A stretch of DNA of 64,000 nucleotides from an uncultured Porphyromonadaceae bacterium (GTDB taxonomy: Bacteria; Bacteroidota; Bacteroidia; Bacteroidales; Muribaculaceae): the NCBI GenBank assembly GCA_947649495.1, contig CANSRU010000004.1:1-64000 (forward strand), in the 5' to 3' direction. Made by a program: the position numbers and the translations under genes. The notes under the pieces were generated by a model. The model was not told the origin of the DNA. It did no database searches and saw only the letters and a program-made list of their open reading frames with translations. This document shows positions 25,645-34,876 of the stretch, one piece after another (position 1 is the first letter of the stretch; every line of letters begins with the position of its first letter).

Positions 25645-26427
25645 ATGTTAGGAGCAATAATCGGCGACATCGTTGGCTCGCCTTATGAATTTGCCAACAC
25701 ATCTAATCCTCGCTTCCCTCTGTTCTCGAAGCGCAGCTCTTTTACGGACGATACCATCTGCACGGCCGCTGTCGCTGATGCGCTTGTGCGAGGTTCTGAT
25801 TTCGGGCAGACGCTCCGGGAGTGGTGTCTGCGTTATCCCAATCCGATGGGGGCTTATGGCGGCTCGTTCAATGCGTGGCTGCACTCTGAAAATCCACAAC
25901 CCTACAATTCTTTCGGCAACGGTGCAGCAATGCGTGTCTCTCCTGTCGGGTGGGCGTTCAACTCGGAAGCGGAGACGCTCCGGGCTGCGTTGGCTTCGGC
26001 TGCTCCGACCCACAACCATGTGGAGGGGCTTATCGGGGCTTCGGTCGTGGCTCGTGCCATCTTCCAGCTCCGGGCTATGAACCGCCCCTCGTTCCTCAGT
26101 GGTGAGGTCTCTGCTCTTGTGGCGGCTTCCTATGGGGAGGATTGGGAATATTATCTTCCGGCTCGAGGGGTCTTTGACGAGACTTGTCAGGGATGTGTCC
26201 CTCTCGCGTTCCACATTTGCTCTGTTTCCACGGGCTTCGAGCCAGCCATTCGCCGGGCAGTCGTGTGGGGTGGCGATTCGGACACTCTCGCAGCGATCGT
26301 CGGCTCACTTGCCGAGGCTCGTTGGGGCATCCCTGCCAAAATCCGGGAGAAGGCTCTGTCGATGCTCCCTGCTGATATGGTTGACGTTATTATGAAATTC
26401 AAATCTAAATTTGGCTATGAGTGCTAA
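25645..26427 (+). CDS. ADP-ribosylglycohydrolase (ARH/DraG family)
   Basis: A 260-aa enzyme that should remove ADP-ribose from modified proteins or nucleic acids. The family metal-binding motifs are clear: GAIIGDIVGSPYE at the N terminus, FTDDT (Asp35, Asp36) and GGDSDTLAAI (Asp211, Asp213) near the C terminus, for two Mg ions. It is intact at the usual domain length. It runs toward, and ends about 360 bp from, a gene whose product carries an ADP-ribosyltransferase domain. Reversal of or immunity to that activity is the likely role, as for the ARH-type immunity protein Tri1 opposite Tre1. Confidence 0.9.
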   Translation: MLGAIIGDIVGSPYEFANTSNPRFPLFSKRSSFTDDTICTAAVADALVRGSDFGQTLREWCLRYPNPMGAYGGSFNAWLHSENPQPYNSFGNGAAMRVSPVGWAFNSEAETLRAALASAAPTHNHVEGLIGASVVARAIFQLRAMNRPSFLSGEVSALVAASYGEDWEYYLPARGVFDETCQGCVPLAFHICSVSTGFEPAIRRAVVWGGDSDTLAAIVGSLAEARWGIPAKIREKALSMLPADMVDVIMKFKSKFGYEC

Positions 26428-26752
26428 TAATACCCTTTTGAAATCTTGCCGCTACTACAAAGGCGAGTCCTCGAACCCATACGAGGGCAAAGACCACAAT
26501 AAAGCCATGCTGTGGTCTTATGAGCAGATGTGGGTGCGCGATGCCGAGCGCGGTCTGTCTCCTGCCGATTCCGGCACTCTCGAAGACTACGAGGCTTATG
26601 GTCTCAAGTCTTTTAATGCCGATGATGGCGTTCCAATTTCGTTAAAGGCTTTCCTGTTCAACCGCTTCATGCATTGGCAGGGGGGCAACGGTATGGAAGC
26701 TGACCGGGAAGGGTTCAAACGCTTCTATCGTCGGTTCTACATGGGTAAATAA
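26417..26752 (+). CDS. Unknown protein coupled to the ADP-ribosylglycohydrolase
   Basis: A 111-aa protein; ATG at 26417 overlaps the end of the hydrolase gene. Aromatic- and acid-rich sequence (LLKSCRYYKGESSNPYEGKD; NKAMLWSYEQMWVRDAERGL; FKRFYRRFYMGK). Coupling suggests a related role, possibly as a partner or second immunity factor. No family recognised. Confidence 0.6.
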   Translation: MSANNTLLKSCRYYKGESSNPYEGKDHNKAMLWSYEQMWVRDAERGLSPADSGTLEDYEAYGLKSFNADDGVPISLKAFLFNRFMHWQGGNGMEADREGFKRFYRRFYMGK

Positions 26753-26777
26753 AAAAGAGGGCTTCGCGCCCTCTTTT
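26753..26777. terminator. Bidirectional terminator between convergent genes
   Basis: AAAAGAGGGC and GCCCTCTTTT form a perfect 10-bp stem with a 5-nt loop and T-runs on both strands. It separates the convergent 26417-26752 gene and the head-ART gene. Confidence 0.9.
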
Positions 26778-26786
26778 CGTTTATGG

Positions 26787-29552
26787 TCATTTGAACGGAT
26801 ATCCTCCGACGTATGGGAATGTAACGGGGTGCTGTTCTATGATGTCCACATCGATATACCATGTGCCACCGCTTTTCTCAATCTTGGTTATCTTGAATTT
26901 CGTTCCTCGCTGAATAAGGATTTCGCTTTCGTAGCCGTAGCTACTTTGTCCGGCGATACCATCCCAATTCTTACCCCTGCCTTGTCCGTATGCGGAGAAT
27001 GGCTCGCAGTACATCGCCTTTGTTCCTTTCGGGGCATAGATGTTGAAGATGATGTCTCCGCTGAAACCCTTTCCTTTGGCAACTCCGGCAGACCAGAACG
27101 CACCCTCGACACCCTCTGCCCCAAGAAGAGCCATGATGTCTGCATCGGTGGGGTTGCTCCAATTGGTAAGACCGAATTTCTTCAGAGCAACCATGCCGTC
27201 TCCTCGTTGCAGCCACATATCGAAATCGTATGAAGACCTGTCGATGATGGACTCGATGTGGGGGATTCTTCTCAAACCCTCCGCTTTCTTTGTGGCTGAA
27301 CCGCAATAGGTCAGACCACGCAGCGGCTCATTGATGTTGCAGAATGATTGCGTGTAGCCGTATATCGCTCCGCGTTCTTGAGAAGATGCACCACGCCACA
27401 CCTCTCCGCATTTTCCACGAAGACGCTTGTCTGCTTCTTCTGTGTCCTGCGCCCACATTGCAGCGTCTTTTCTCTTTTGGGAGTAGGCATCGTCTCCGAA
27501 TTGCGAAGATGTGCTTTTGACGGAGGTGCCGGATTTCCCCTTTCGGTTGTGTTCGAGGACTTTCTGTTTCCATTGGGCAGATGCGATGTAACTCTTGGCG
27601 GTCTTTACGTCTCCGGCATCGATCGCGGCTTTGGCTTTCGCCATGAACTCCTTGAAATCCTTTGACGTGGTCTTAAAGCCAAGCAGGGCAGTGTATTCCG
27701 CGTTGAGCTTCGTGAGTTCGATATGTGTCTCGACCTCGGCGAGCTTCTTCTTGTATGCGTCCTGTGCGACCTGCCATGTGGAGTGCTTCTTGTTCTTTTC
27801 GAGCCACTGGATTTCAAACTCCAGCTTGCTCTTTAGCTTCTCTGCGTTGGTGGTCATCTCGATGCCTTGCAGCTCCCATTTCATCATCTTGTCATCAACG
27901 GCATAGTAAACCTGCTTGAGTTCTGCGAGAGTGAATGTCTTGTGCCACTCGTGTACGTTGTCGAGGTATGCCGACATCGCTTTATAGTCGGCTCTGACTG
28001 CCTTGATTGCCTGTGCGACGTTCCGGGCTTCCTCGCGCATCTTCGTGAGGTTGTTCTGTGCGATGAGCTTCTCAAGCGCGGAGAAATCCACGTCGTGGGG
28101 ATATTCGGAGCGCAGCTTGAGTATGTTGTTGGCGATGAGCTTTGTTGTCGCGTCTCGTTTCTGCTTGGCTTCCCATGCTTTCTTGATGTCCTCGATTTGC
28201 TGCGGAGTCCTTGCCTTATGCCGAACAGATGCTCTTTGGAGCGTGGCAATCCGGGAGTTGATTTCCTCGAAATGCTCCGGGTCGTTCATGGCTCGCATCT
28301 CCTTGATTGCTTCCTTGCACTCCTGTGGCAGATAACCGTCCACAATGTCTTCCCGGAGGTTGTCAAGTCTCCATTTGTTCCACCTCTGCTGAATAGCTGC
28401 TGCCTGTTCCGGGGTTCGTGCATCATGCCGTTCCTGTGCGATTTCGAGCGGTGTCTTCTGCGGTTCTGTGGTAATGCCGAGAATGGTGTCCACCCTCTTG
28501 CGGTTGTCGGCTATGAAATATGGCAAATTTCCGCCCATTTCTATTCGGTCGGCGTGTTCTTCCACCCAGCCTTTGAAAGCGGCAGGAACGTCGCGCACGG
28601 TGTTCACAGAGCCTTTCTCCGGCTGTTCTCCGGCGAGTATGCGTTGTGTATCCTCCGCCATTTCCTCCTCGGTCTTCAGAACCGTTACGACATGGCAGCG
28701 GCAATGCGGATGCCACCCTGTAAACTTGAAGTCTTTTGGGTAGCGTCCGGCGAGAGTGTCGCAGATGTCGGTCAGCGGCACTCCGTTCATCGTGTGGTTG
28801 TTGCTCAGTTTGATTTCGATGCCCACCACGAATTCCATCTGTTGCCACCGCAGGTGGTCGCTCGTGCGATATGCTATGTTGGTCTCCGTACAGGCAAGTC
28901 TCCGGGCGTTCTTGTAGCTGCTGCGGTAAACTCCGCGTCCGGGGTGGAAATCTCGTGCTGCTTGAGAGAGCCGGAGGTTTCCGTGCTTGTCTCGCACTCG
29001 TCTGAACAGCTTGTCGGGGTGTTGCAGATATTGCCGGAGGCTTCGGGACATTTGCGCTGCGCTCTCCCCGGTGCGTATTCCCAAGTCAAGACCCAGCTCT
29101 ATCTCTCGCTTGAAAGATTCGGTATATCTCCATACCCTGTCGGATAGGTTCAACCCTTGCGCCTTGCGTTGCAGAAATGCGTCGAGAGCCGCTCCGTTGG
29201 TCGAGAAGTAACGTCGGTATTGTTCCTTGCTCAATTCGCCGACACGGTCGCCGAAAATGCGCGAGACGAGGGCATTGTTCTTGTTGTTGCTCAATGTCCA
29301 TGCAGACCGCACTCCGCTCACGATGGTTGTCTCCATTGACTCTTGCAGCGCGGTCATCAGTCGCTCTATCTGCTTTTTTGTCGCCGGGTAATCATCGAAG
29401 CTAAAAATGCGGTCTTCCGGGAGTGTTGTCTTGATTGACACACCAATCTTGGCGGCTTCCTCGGCTGCTTTCTTGAAGATACGGTCTATTCGCGTACCGA
29501 TTGCCGCCATGTTGCGAAGGTGCGTCTTGTCATAATCAGTTGGCTTCGGCAT
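26787..29552 (-). CDS. MuF/SPP1 gp7-like head protein fused to an ADP-ribosyltransferase
   Basis: A 921-aa protein. Residues about 60-300 are the phage head morphogenesis (Mu F/SPP1 gp7) domain ending in GWHPHCRCHVV (281-286). A long helical region follows (about 370-690). The last 230 residues match an exoenzyme-type ART: Arg783 in MWLQRGDG, Ser821 in GAFWSAG, and Glu875-x-Glu877 in YESEILIQRGTKFKI. MuF proteins enter the capsid and can be ejected with DNA, so the ART could modify host targets on infection, as T4 Alt does. All key residues are present. The ARH hydrolase is its convergent neighbour. Confidence 0.9.
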   Translation of the reverse strand: MPKPTDYDKTHLRNMAAIGTRIDRIFKKAAEEAAKIGVSIKTTLPEDRIFSFDDYPATKKQIERLMTALQESMETTIVSGVRSAWTLSNNKNNALVSRIFGDRVGELSKEQYRRYFSTNGAALDAFLQRKAQGLNLSDRVWRYTESFKREIELGLDLGIRTGESAAQMSRSLRQYLQHPDKLFRRVRDKHGNLRLSQAARDFHPGRGVYRSSYKNARRLACTETNIAYRTSDHLRWQQMEFVVGIEIKLSNNHTMNGVPLTDICDTLAGRYPKDFKFTGWHPHCRCHVVTVLKTEEEMAEDTQRILAGEQPEKGSVNTVRDVPAAFKGWVEEHADRIEMGGNLPYFIADNRKRVDTILGITTEPQKTPLEIAQERHDARTPEQAAAIQQRWNKWRLDNLREDIVDGYLPQECKEAIKEMRAMNDPEHFEEINSRIATLQRASVRHKARTPQQIEDIKKAWEAKQKRDATTKLIANNILKLRSEYPHDVDFSALEKLIAQNNLTKMREEARNVAQAIKAVRADYKAMSAYLDNVHEWHKTFTLAELKQVYYAVDDKMMKWELQGIEMTTNAEKLKSKLEFEIQWLEKNKKHSTWQVAQDAYKKKLAEVETHIELTKLNAEYTALLGFKTTSKDFKEFMAKAKAAIDAGDVKTAKSYIASAQWKQKVLEHNRKGKSGTSVKSTSSQFGDDAYSQKRKDAAMWAQDTEEADKRLRGKCGEVWRGASSQERGAIYGYTQSFCNINEPLRGLTYCGSATKKAEGLRRIPHIESIIDRSSYDFDMWLQRGDGMVALKKFGLTNWSNPTDADIMALLGAEGVEGAFWSAGVAKGKGFSGDIIFNIYAPKGTKAMYCEPFSAYGQGRGKNWDGIAGQSSYGYESEILIQRGTKFKITKIEKSGGTWYIDVDIIEQHPVTFPYVGGYPFK

Positions 29553-29781
29553 TGTCGGTCTTGTCTATGGGTCGTTCCTTGAATTGGTCACACTCCGGGT
29601 CGGACAGGAACTTGCAGAATTTTCCGTGTTGGCTCTTGGCATCATACGGACAGCGGCACAGGATTAGGTGTCCGTCGAGGGCTTTGTTGTGCCAATCGTA
29701 GGAGTGTGCGCAATCCCGGCAGCGTCTCTTGGGTGCTTCCGGCTGCTTCTTTTTGGGTGGGCGGACTGGTGTTCGTGCCAT
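29536..29781 (-). CDS. Small zinc-ribbon-like protein between portal and MuF
   Basis: An 81-aa protein with a basic N terminus (RPPKKKQPEAPKRR) and Cys/His spacing CRDCAHSYDWH ... CRCPYD ... FCKFL ... ECDQF, likely one zinc site. It overlaps the MuF start by 17 bp, so it is expressed with head genes. Function unknown. Confidence 0.65.
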   Translation of the reverse strand: MARTPVRPPKKKQPEAPKRRCRDCAHSYDWHNKALDGHLILCRCPYDAKSQHGKFCKFLSDPECDQFKERPIDKTDNAEAN

Positions 29782-29793
29782 GATGCGATTGGT

Positions 29794-31194
29794 TTATTCG
29801 GTCAAATCGAAGGAGTCCACGGTCTCCTCTTCCTTTATCTCCTTGATTGTTTTGTCGACATTGTCCGAGTGTCCGTATTCCTCGATGCTCTCTCGCTGCG
29901 ACATGATGGGTTTATTGCCGTTTGCGGTCATCAGCCTTTCCACTCGTTCTTTCTCGTCCGTGATGCGGTAGGGGGTTATGATATTCTCAACCGGGAGAGC
30001 GTCGATGTCGGCATGGTATGCGCTGCCCATCACAAGTTTGGCATAAGCCTTGACCACGTTGACCTCTCGATCGAAGAATTCGATAAGGTCTCCGCTCTCG
30101 TCTCCCACCTTGAGTTCTGCGTCGATGAACATCTGCTTGCGGCTCTCCCCGGAGAGTGCCTGTTGGCTCATCTTCTCATAGCTCCAATCCGGGAGTTGTA
30201 GCTGCGTGAAGTACAGGCTTCGCAGAGTCTCGATGTGGAACTTGAGGCTCTCGGTAGCTTGCTGCCATGTGACGTATTCCGCTTTTGCTCCCGATGGGAA
30301 CTGCGAGACCGCCTTGAATTCCTTGTTGGGGCTTTTCTCGTCGCCGTACTGAATGACTGCGTCGGCGCAGACCACGAATTTGGGTTTGCTGTTCTCCCGG
30401 AGGTAGTTGCCGTTTCGGGAGAGAGACCATTCCATCTCGTACACGTTCCGGGACGTGTCTTCCCATATCGGCATCGGTCGCCATGCGTAAACGCCGGGGA
30501 TTTTAAGGAGCGTTGTCTTCTCGTCTTCGACCACAGCCCAGTCTCCGCCCTCGTTGCTCCATTTGATGTGGCGGCTGTCCTCTCCGTCTGTGTAGGTGTC
30601 GAAATACTGCACGTTCTTGCGCCCGACCTTTCGTGTGTAGCCTATGCTCATGGCGGTCATGTCGCCGTACTCGTCGAAGAACGGGTATAACTCGTCTCCG
30701 AGCATTGGGGAGAATGTCCGGCAGCGCAGTTTGATAGGGCTGTTGACGCCATAGAGATTGTTCTGCTGCTTCACGGCATACCAAAGCGTGAATATTTCGC
30801 ACCCGGCGAACAACTGCTTGCATCGTTTGGTATTAACGCTGTTGATGCGGTTGCGGTCGTATATCTTTTCAATTACTTCCGCTGCGAGCTTCTGTTTGTC
30901 GCCCTCCGGCTTATACACTCGCTTCACGGGTATGCCTGTGCAGAGTTCGCTCATGCGTGTTGCGGCGAGTTTCTGAAACGAGAGGGTTATTCGCGTTACT
31001 CTCTCTACTCCGTCATCGCGCACAATGTCGGGGTATATCTGCTTGTCCATGACGGGGTGCTTCTTTGGGTCGTACTCGCTTTCAAGACCCTTTCTGCCTG
31101 CCCACACCGGGACACTGACGGTCTTCTGCTTGAGCGCGGTTATTCGCTCTCTTTCGGTCGTATTTGCGCCGAGAATTTCTTGGATGCTTGGCAT
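29794..31194 (-). CDS. Portal protein (SPP1 gp6-like)
   Basis: A 466-aa protein between TerL and MuF, the expected place. It has the typical pattern of SPP1-type portals: SFQKLAATRMSELCTGIPVK, then YGDMTAMSIGYTRK and LKFHIETLRSLYFTQLQLPD. It forms the dodecameric ring for packaging and ejection. The C terminus is very acidic (IKEIKEEETVDSFDLTE). Confidence 0.85.
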   Translation of the reverse strand: MPSIQEILGANTTERERITALKQKTVSVPVWAGRKGLESEYDPKKHPVMDKQIYPDIVRDDGVERVTRITLSFQKLAATRMSELCTGIPVKRVYKPEGDKQKLAAEVIEKIYDRNRINSVNTKRCKQLFAGCEIFTLWYAVKQQNNLYGVNSPIKLRCRTFSPMLGDELYPFFDEYGDMTAMSIGYTRKVGRKNVQYFDTYTDGEDSRHIKWSNEGGDWAVVEDEKTTLLKIPGVYAWRPMPIWEDTSRNVYEMEWSLSRNGNYLRENSKPKFVVCADAVIQYGDEKSPNKEFKAVSQFPSGAKAEYVTWQQATESLKFHIETLRSLYFTQLQLPDWSYEKMSQQALSGESRKQMFIDAELKVGDESGDLIEFFDREVNVVKAYAKLVMGSAYHADIDALPVENIITPYRITDEKERVERLMTANGNKPIMSQRESIEEYGHSDNVDKTIKEIKEEETVDSFDLTE

Positions 31195-31215
31195 TTGTCG
31201 TTGATATTGGTGTTG

Positions 31216-32787
31216 TTAAAAAATTCTTTGGAGACGTTCTATGTCGATAGCTCCGCGCATATCCATCGGGTAGAAGGTGTTGGCGAGAGCGTCGAAGCGG
31301 TCGGTCGAACGGTTGAGACGTTTCTTTATATCTTCTTTTGGTTCTATCTGTATCTTGCCGTCGGAGCGGAAGAACCACCGTATCTCCGTCGCTTCTTCCT
31401 CAAAGAGTGGGTCGGGCGGCAGCATCGCCCCTGTGTTGTTCTTGGGGTTGAGCCAATCCCGGACGCACCAGAACAGATAGGCTCGCATATTCACGAAGCG
31501 ATATTGCCCGGTTATGTCTCTCATTTTATCGGGGTTGTTTCCTCCCCATTCGCTGTATTTGCAGCTGATTATGTATTCCGGGCTGTTCTCCACCTCACGG
31601 CATCGGGAATAAACCCCTGCGCCCTCTCCGATGGTGTCTATGCTTACGAAGCCGTAGGGGTTGCGTCTCCTCCATGTCGCCACCTTTCCTGCAACCTCCA
31701 TGTGGTCTGCCGTGCCGCCGGAGTTGTGGCTGTCGAAGCCGGAACACCATGCGCCCATGCGCTCGACATAGCAAGTCGCGTCTCGACCCATGCCAGCCAC
31801 GTCCACACCAAGCATCCGAATGTCTCCGTCTCTTTCGATCGGCTCTTTGCCATGCGCCTGTTTCCACCGCTCCTGTGCGGTTTCTATCCACTGCTGGGGT
31901 ATCAGCACATCGTCTCCGACCTTTGGGAACTTGCCGAGGACTTTCTTTCTGAACAAGTCCTCCGGGCGATACCATTGCCCCTCGAATTCGAAGTCATCAA
32001 GTTCCGGCTGCACCTCGTCGGGGCGGATACGCATACACCATTGTTCGAGCTTGTCAACCACCCACGGGTAGTCCACCTGTCCGGGTATGATGATTCGCTT
32101 CTCCGTTACGTTTGGTGCTGTCAGTGAGTTGAGTCGGAACTTTGCCCAGCGTTCTCCCTTTTGGCTTCGTGCCGCATATCCGATTGGGGTATTGGGGTTG
32201 AACACAAGAAGAATTCGGGAGTCTCCTTGCAGATTACCCTCGATTGCGTCGAAGATGTTGTCTGATACGCCGGAGGCTTCCGTGACGATGAACATCGTAT
32301 GCACCGCGTGAAAACCCGACCATGCTTCGTGATTCTGCTCGTCGGCTTTGAAGCCTGTTAGAAACCATTCGCGGCTGTTCGTGCGGATTCGGTCTGTGGT
32401 CACGCTTCCGGGAAGAATGATGCCGCGTTGTTTGGCTCTCTCCATAAGTCGTGCGACCTCCGGCATCATGATGTTCTTTACCTGCCTGTCCGTCGGTGCT
32501 GTCAGAGCGACTTTGGTGTTCTCCACAAGCTCCTTGCGGCTGTTCCACCGTGGAGTAAGGAACAGGCAGCTCACAGCGCAGCAAGCAGCGACAAAGTCTT
32601 TCCCTCGTGCTGTTCCCGAAGCCACCGAGGTTCGGGGGTTGAACTGCACCGAGGTTACGATTGCCTGCTGCTCTTTGTCAAGGTTCGCGCCCAACGCTTC
32701 ACGGATGAACTTGTTCCAATCCTGCCGCCATGAATTCAATAGGTCGATGCCCCTTTGCCGGAGTATGATGTCTTGCTGTCGTGCCAT
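31216..32787 (-). CDS. terL: Terminase large subunit
   Basis: A 523-aa packaging motor. The ATPase P-loop is in ASGTARGKDFVAA, a deviant Walker A; the Walker B region is MFIVTEASGV. The RNase H-type nuclease has LGVDVAGMGRDA (Asp), VSIDTIGEGAG (Asp) and TDRFDALAN (Asp). The sequence is otherwise full length. The 104-bp gap upstream holds leader element C. Confidence 0.9.
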   Translation of the reverse strand: MARQQDIILRQRGIDLLNSWRQDWNKFIREALGANLDKEQQAIVTSVQFNPRTSVASGTARGKDFVAACCAVSCLFLTPRWNSRKELVENTKVALTAPTDRQVKNIMMPEVARLMERAKQRGIILPGSVTTDRIRTNSREWFLTGFKADEQNHEAWSGFHAVHTMFIVTEASGVSDNIFDAIEGNLQGDSRILLVFNPNTPIGYAARSQKGERWAKFRLNSLTAPNVTEKRIIIPGQVDYPWVVDKLEQWCMRIRPDEVQPELDDFEFEGQWYRPEDLFRKKVLGKFPKVGDDVLIPQQWIETAQERWKQAHGKEPIERDGDIRMLGVDVAGMGRDATCYVERMGAWCSGFDSHNSGGTADHMEVAGKVATWRRRNPYGFVSIDTIGEGAGVYSRCREVENSPEYIISCKYSEWGGNNPDKMRDITGQYRFVNMRAYLFWCVRDWLNPKNNTGAMLPPDPLFEEEATEIRWFFRSDGKIQIEPKEDIKKRLNRSTDRFDALANTFYPMDMRGAIDIERLQRIF

Positions 32788-32799
32788 TGTTGAAATGTG

Positions 32800-32891
32800 G
32801 AGTTATTTTCTCTGAATTTTGCGCCTGTGGGCTTTCATGCTTGTTGGTGGGCGGTTGTTCCACCCAGAGCGAAACGAGCGAACAGCGCGGC
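32800..32891 (-). ncRNA. Repeated structured intergenic leader, copy C
   Basis: Shares GTGGAACAACC and CAAAATTC ... AAAATAACTC with copies A and B on the minus strand. The closing stem pairs plus-strand GCGCCTGT with ACAGCGC with one bulge. It lies directly before the large terminase gene and next to the end of terS. Confidence 0.55.
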
Positions 32892-33470
32892 TTACACGGG
32901 GAATTCCGTGCTGTTCGCCTCTGCTTCATCAAGCATACCGCTTTCCATAAGCAGATTTGCAAAGGAAAGCTCCCCGGAGACCTCTTTCTTTTCCGGGGCA
33001 TAGAGTCCGAGCAGCTTGCGCCGCTCCTGCAACTGCGCCCGGATTTCAGAAATGTACGAGACGTTGCCGAGACCTATGACTGTGCTTTCGCGTGTCTCTA
33101 TCTGCGTGGTCTTGCTCTTGCCGCCCTCGTCTCCGAACTGCGGCACTCCTTTACGCTTCTTCATGGTGCGGACATAGTCCTCTTTGGATTTCTCCCATTG
33201 CGCCCATAGCTCACGGCACGTCTCGTCGATGCGCTCAAGCTCCAACTGCAAGGCGTACTCTGCGTTGTCGAGCCGCTGCTGCTGGAGTTCTTCGAGTACG
33301 GTCTTGATGTCGTTCTGAACCGTGGCTGTAGAGTAGGTTGAAAGGTTGAGCCGCTTCATTACCTCGGCTCTGATTTGGCGCACCGTGTATTGCCGGAGAA
33401 ACATCTGCGAGACAATCTCCAGCCGTGCTAACTTGGCTTGATTGCGCCGTTGTGTCTGCATCTTGCTCAT
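32892..33470 (-). CDS. Terminase small subunit-like protein
   Basis: A 192-aa protein with an N-terminal helix-turn-helix type segment (MFLRQYTVRQIRAEVMKRLN), a central coiled coil and an acidic end, placed just upstream of terL. This layout (DNA binding, oligomerisation, TerL contact) suits TerS. Assigned by order and architecture. Confidence 0.7.
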   Translation of the reverse strand: MSKMQTQRRNQAKLARLEIVSQMFLRQYTVRQIRAEVMKRLNLSTYSTATVQNDIKTVLEELQQQRLDNAEYALQLELERIDETCRELWAQWEKSKEDYVRTMKKRKGVPQFGDEGGKSKTTQIETRESTVIGLGNVSYISEIRAQLQERRKLLGLYAPEKKEVSGELSFANLLMESGMLDEAEANSTEFPV

Positions 33471-33482
33471 TGTCGGGTTATG

Positions 33483-34859
33483 TTAAGGGGTTATGCGCTC
33501 CGCTTCTTCTCCTGTGAGTTTTTCCCAGCGATCGAGAATTGCGTCGCAGTATTTAGGGTCGTATTCCATCGTGAAGCACTTGCGGTTTATCTGCTCGCAA
33601 GCGATAAGGGTCGAGCCGCTGCCGCCGAAAAGGTCAAGGACGAGCTGCTCTTGCTTGGTGCTGTTCTTGATAAGTCGCGCCATCAGCTTTACGGGCTTCA
33701 TGGTCGGGTGGATGTCGTTCTTTGTCGGCTTGTCTTCGTAGATTACCGTGTTGGGGACTGACACGTCCGTGAGTTGAAGCACGAGCTTCAGCAGTTCGTC
33801 TTTCTTGAGCTTGCGGTAGTCCACCCCGGCATCCTCGATTACGGTGCTTTGGCTGCGGTCATCGACGAAGTAGTGCGCTGCTCCGTCTTTCCACCCATAC
33901 AGGCATGGCTCGTGCCGCCACTGGTAGTCCTGTCTTCCGAGGACGAGCGCGTTCTTGACCCATATCAGCGTCTCCCGGAGCGTCAGTCCGACCTCCTTGA
34001 GTGCCGTGCGGAATTCATAGCCTTTGCTGTCTGCGTGCCACACATAGAAAGCCGCGCCCGGTCGCATCGCTTGAATGGCGCAGTTAAAGGCAGCGGTCAA
34101 GAAGCCGACAAATGCCACGTCATCCATGTTGTCGTTGGCGATTTTCATTTTGTCCTTTGTGCCGCCTTGATAGTCCACGTTGTATGGTGGGTCGGTCAGC
34201 AGGAGGTCTGTCTGTTCTCCACCCATCAGTTTGGCTACATCGGCTTCTTTGGTGCTGTCTCCGCACATGAGCCTGTGCCGTCCGAGTTCCCACACATCGC
34301 CGGGGTTGCAGCGTGTGGGTGCGTTGGCTGCATCTTCCTCTCCGTAGTCATCCTCGTCTGCATCGTTGTCTTCCGGCTCATCGTCGAAGTCTCCGAGACC
34401 CCAATCGAGAAGCTCGTCGGGGTCGAAGTCTTCGGAGAGTGTCTCGTCGTCCCACTCTCCGAAAGCCACGTTATCCTTGATGATGAATTCTCGCTTCTGC
34501 TCCTCGGTCAGTTGGTCGGCTCGCACGATGATTGCCGTGGGGTCTGCGAGCCATGCTTCCCAATAATCGCGGAGGTTCTGCCGTTCCGCTTCGGTCTTCT
34601 GTGCATAGCCCTTGCAGCCGTTAGCCAGCATCATGTTGATTTCCGCAGGGCTTTTCTCGGAGATTGCGGTTAATGCCCGGTAGCGCATATTGCCGCCGAG
34701 GGCTGTGTAGGTCTCGTCTATGACTATCGGGCGCAGGGTCTGCATCTCCGGGAAGATGAGAATTGAGCGCACAAGTCTTTCGAGCTGCTTGTCTGAAATC
34801 TTGCGCGGATTCCGTGCGTTGATATTGATTTGTGATAGTTTGATTTTTTCGGTCTTCAT
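33483..34859 (-). CDS. ParB-domain / beta-class DNA methyltransferase fusion
   Basis: A 458-aa protein; ATG at 34857-34859 (MKTEKIKLSQINI) just below promoter P3. N-terminal ParB/Srx-like domain (INARNPRKISDKQLERLV; IVIDETYTALGGNMRYRAL), a very acidic linker (about residues 165-205), then a methyltransferase with TDPPYNVDY (motif IV) before DLFGGSGSTLIACE (motif I), the beta order. It probably makes N6-methyladenine (or N4-methylcytosine) in phage DNA, perhaps to evade restriction or guide packaging. It leads the terminase operon. Confidence 0.85.
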   Translation of the reverse strand: MKTEKIKLSQININARNPRKISDKQLERLVRSILIFPEMQTLRPIVIDETYTALGGNMRYRALTAISEKSPAEINMMLANGCKGYAQKTEAERQNLRDYWEAWLADPTAIIVRADQLTEEQKREFIIKDNVAFGEWDDETLSEDFDPDELLDWGLGDFDDEPEDNDADEDDYGEEDAANAPTRCNPGDVWELGRHRLMCGDSTKEADVAKLMGGEQTDLLLTDPPYNVDYQGGTKDKMKIANDNMDDVAFVGFLTAAFNCAIQAMRPGAAFYVWHADSKGYEFRTALKEVGLTLRETLIWVKNALVLGRQDYQWRHEPCLYGWKDGAAHYFVDDRSQSTVIEDAGVDYRKLKKDELLKLVLQLTDVSVPNTVIYEDKPTKNDIHPTMKPVKLMARLIKNSTKQEQLVLDLFGGSGSTLIACEQINRKCFTMEYDPKYCDAILDRWEKLTGEEAERITP

Positions 34860-34876
34860 TGCTTCTGTTTTATCTG

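Noticed and set aside
29794-31194. Rightward frames of 150-180 codons opposite the portal gene
   Set aside because: The leftward frame has portal features; the opposite frames are open only by codon bias.
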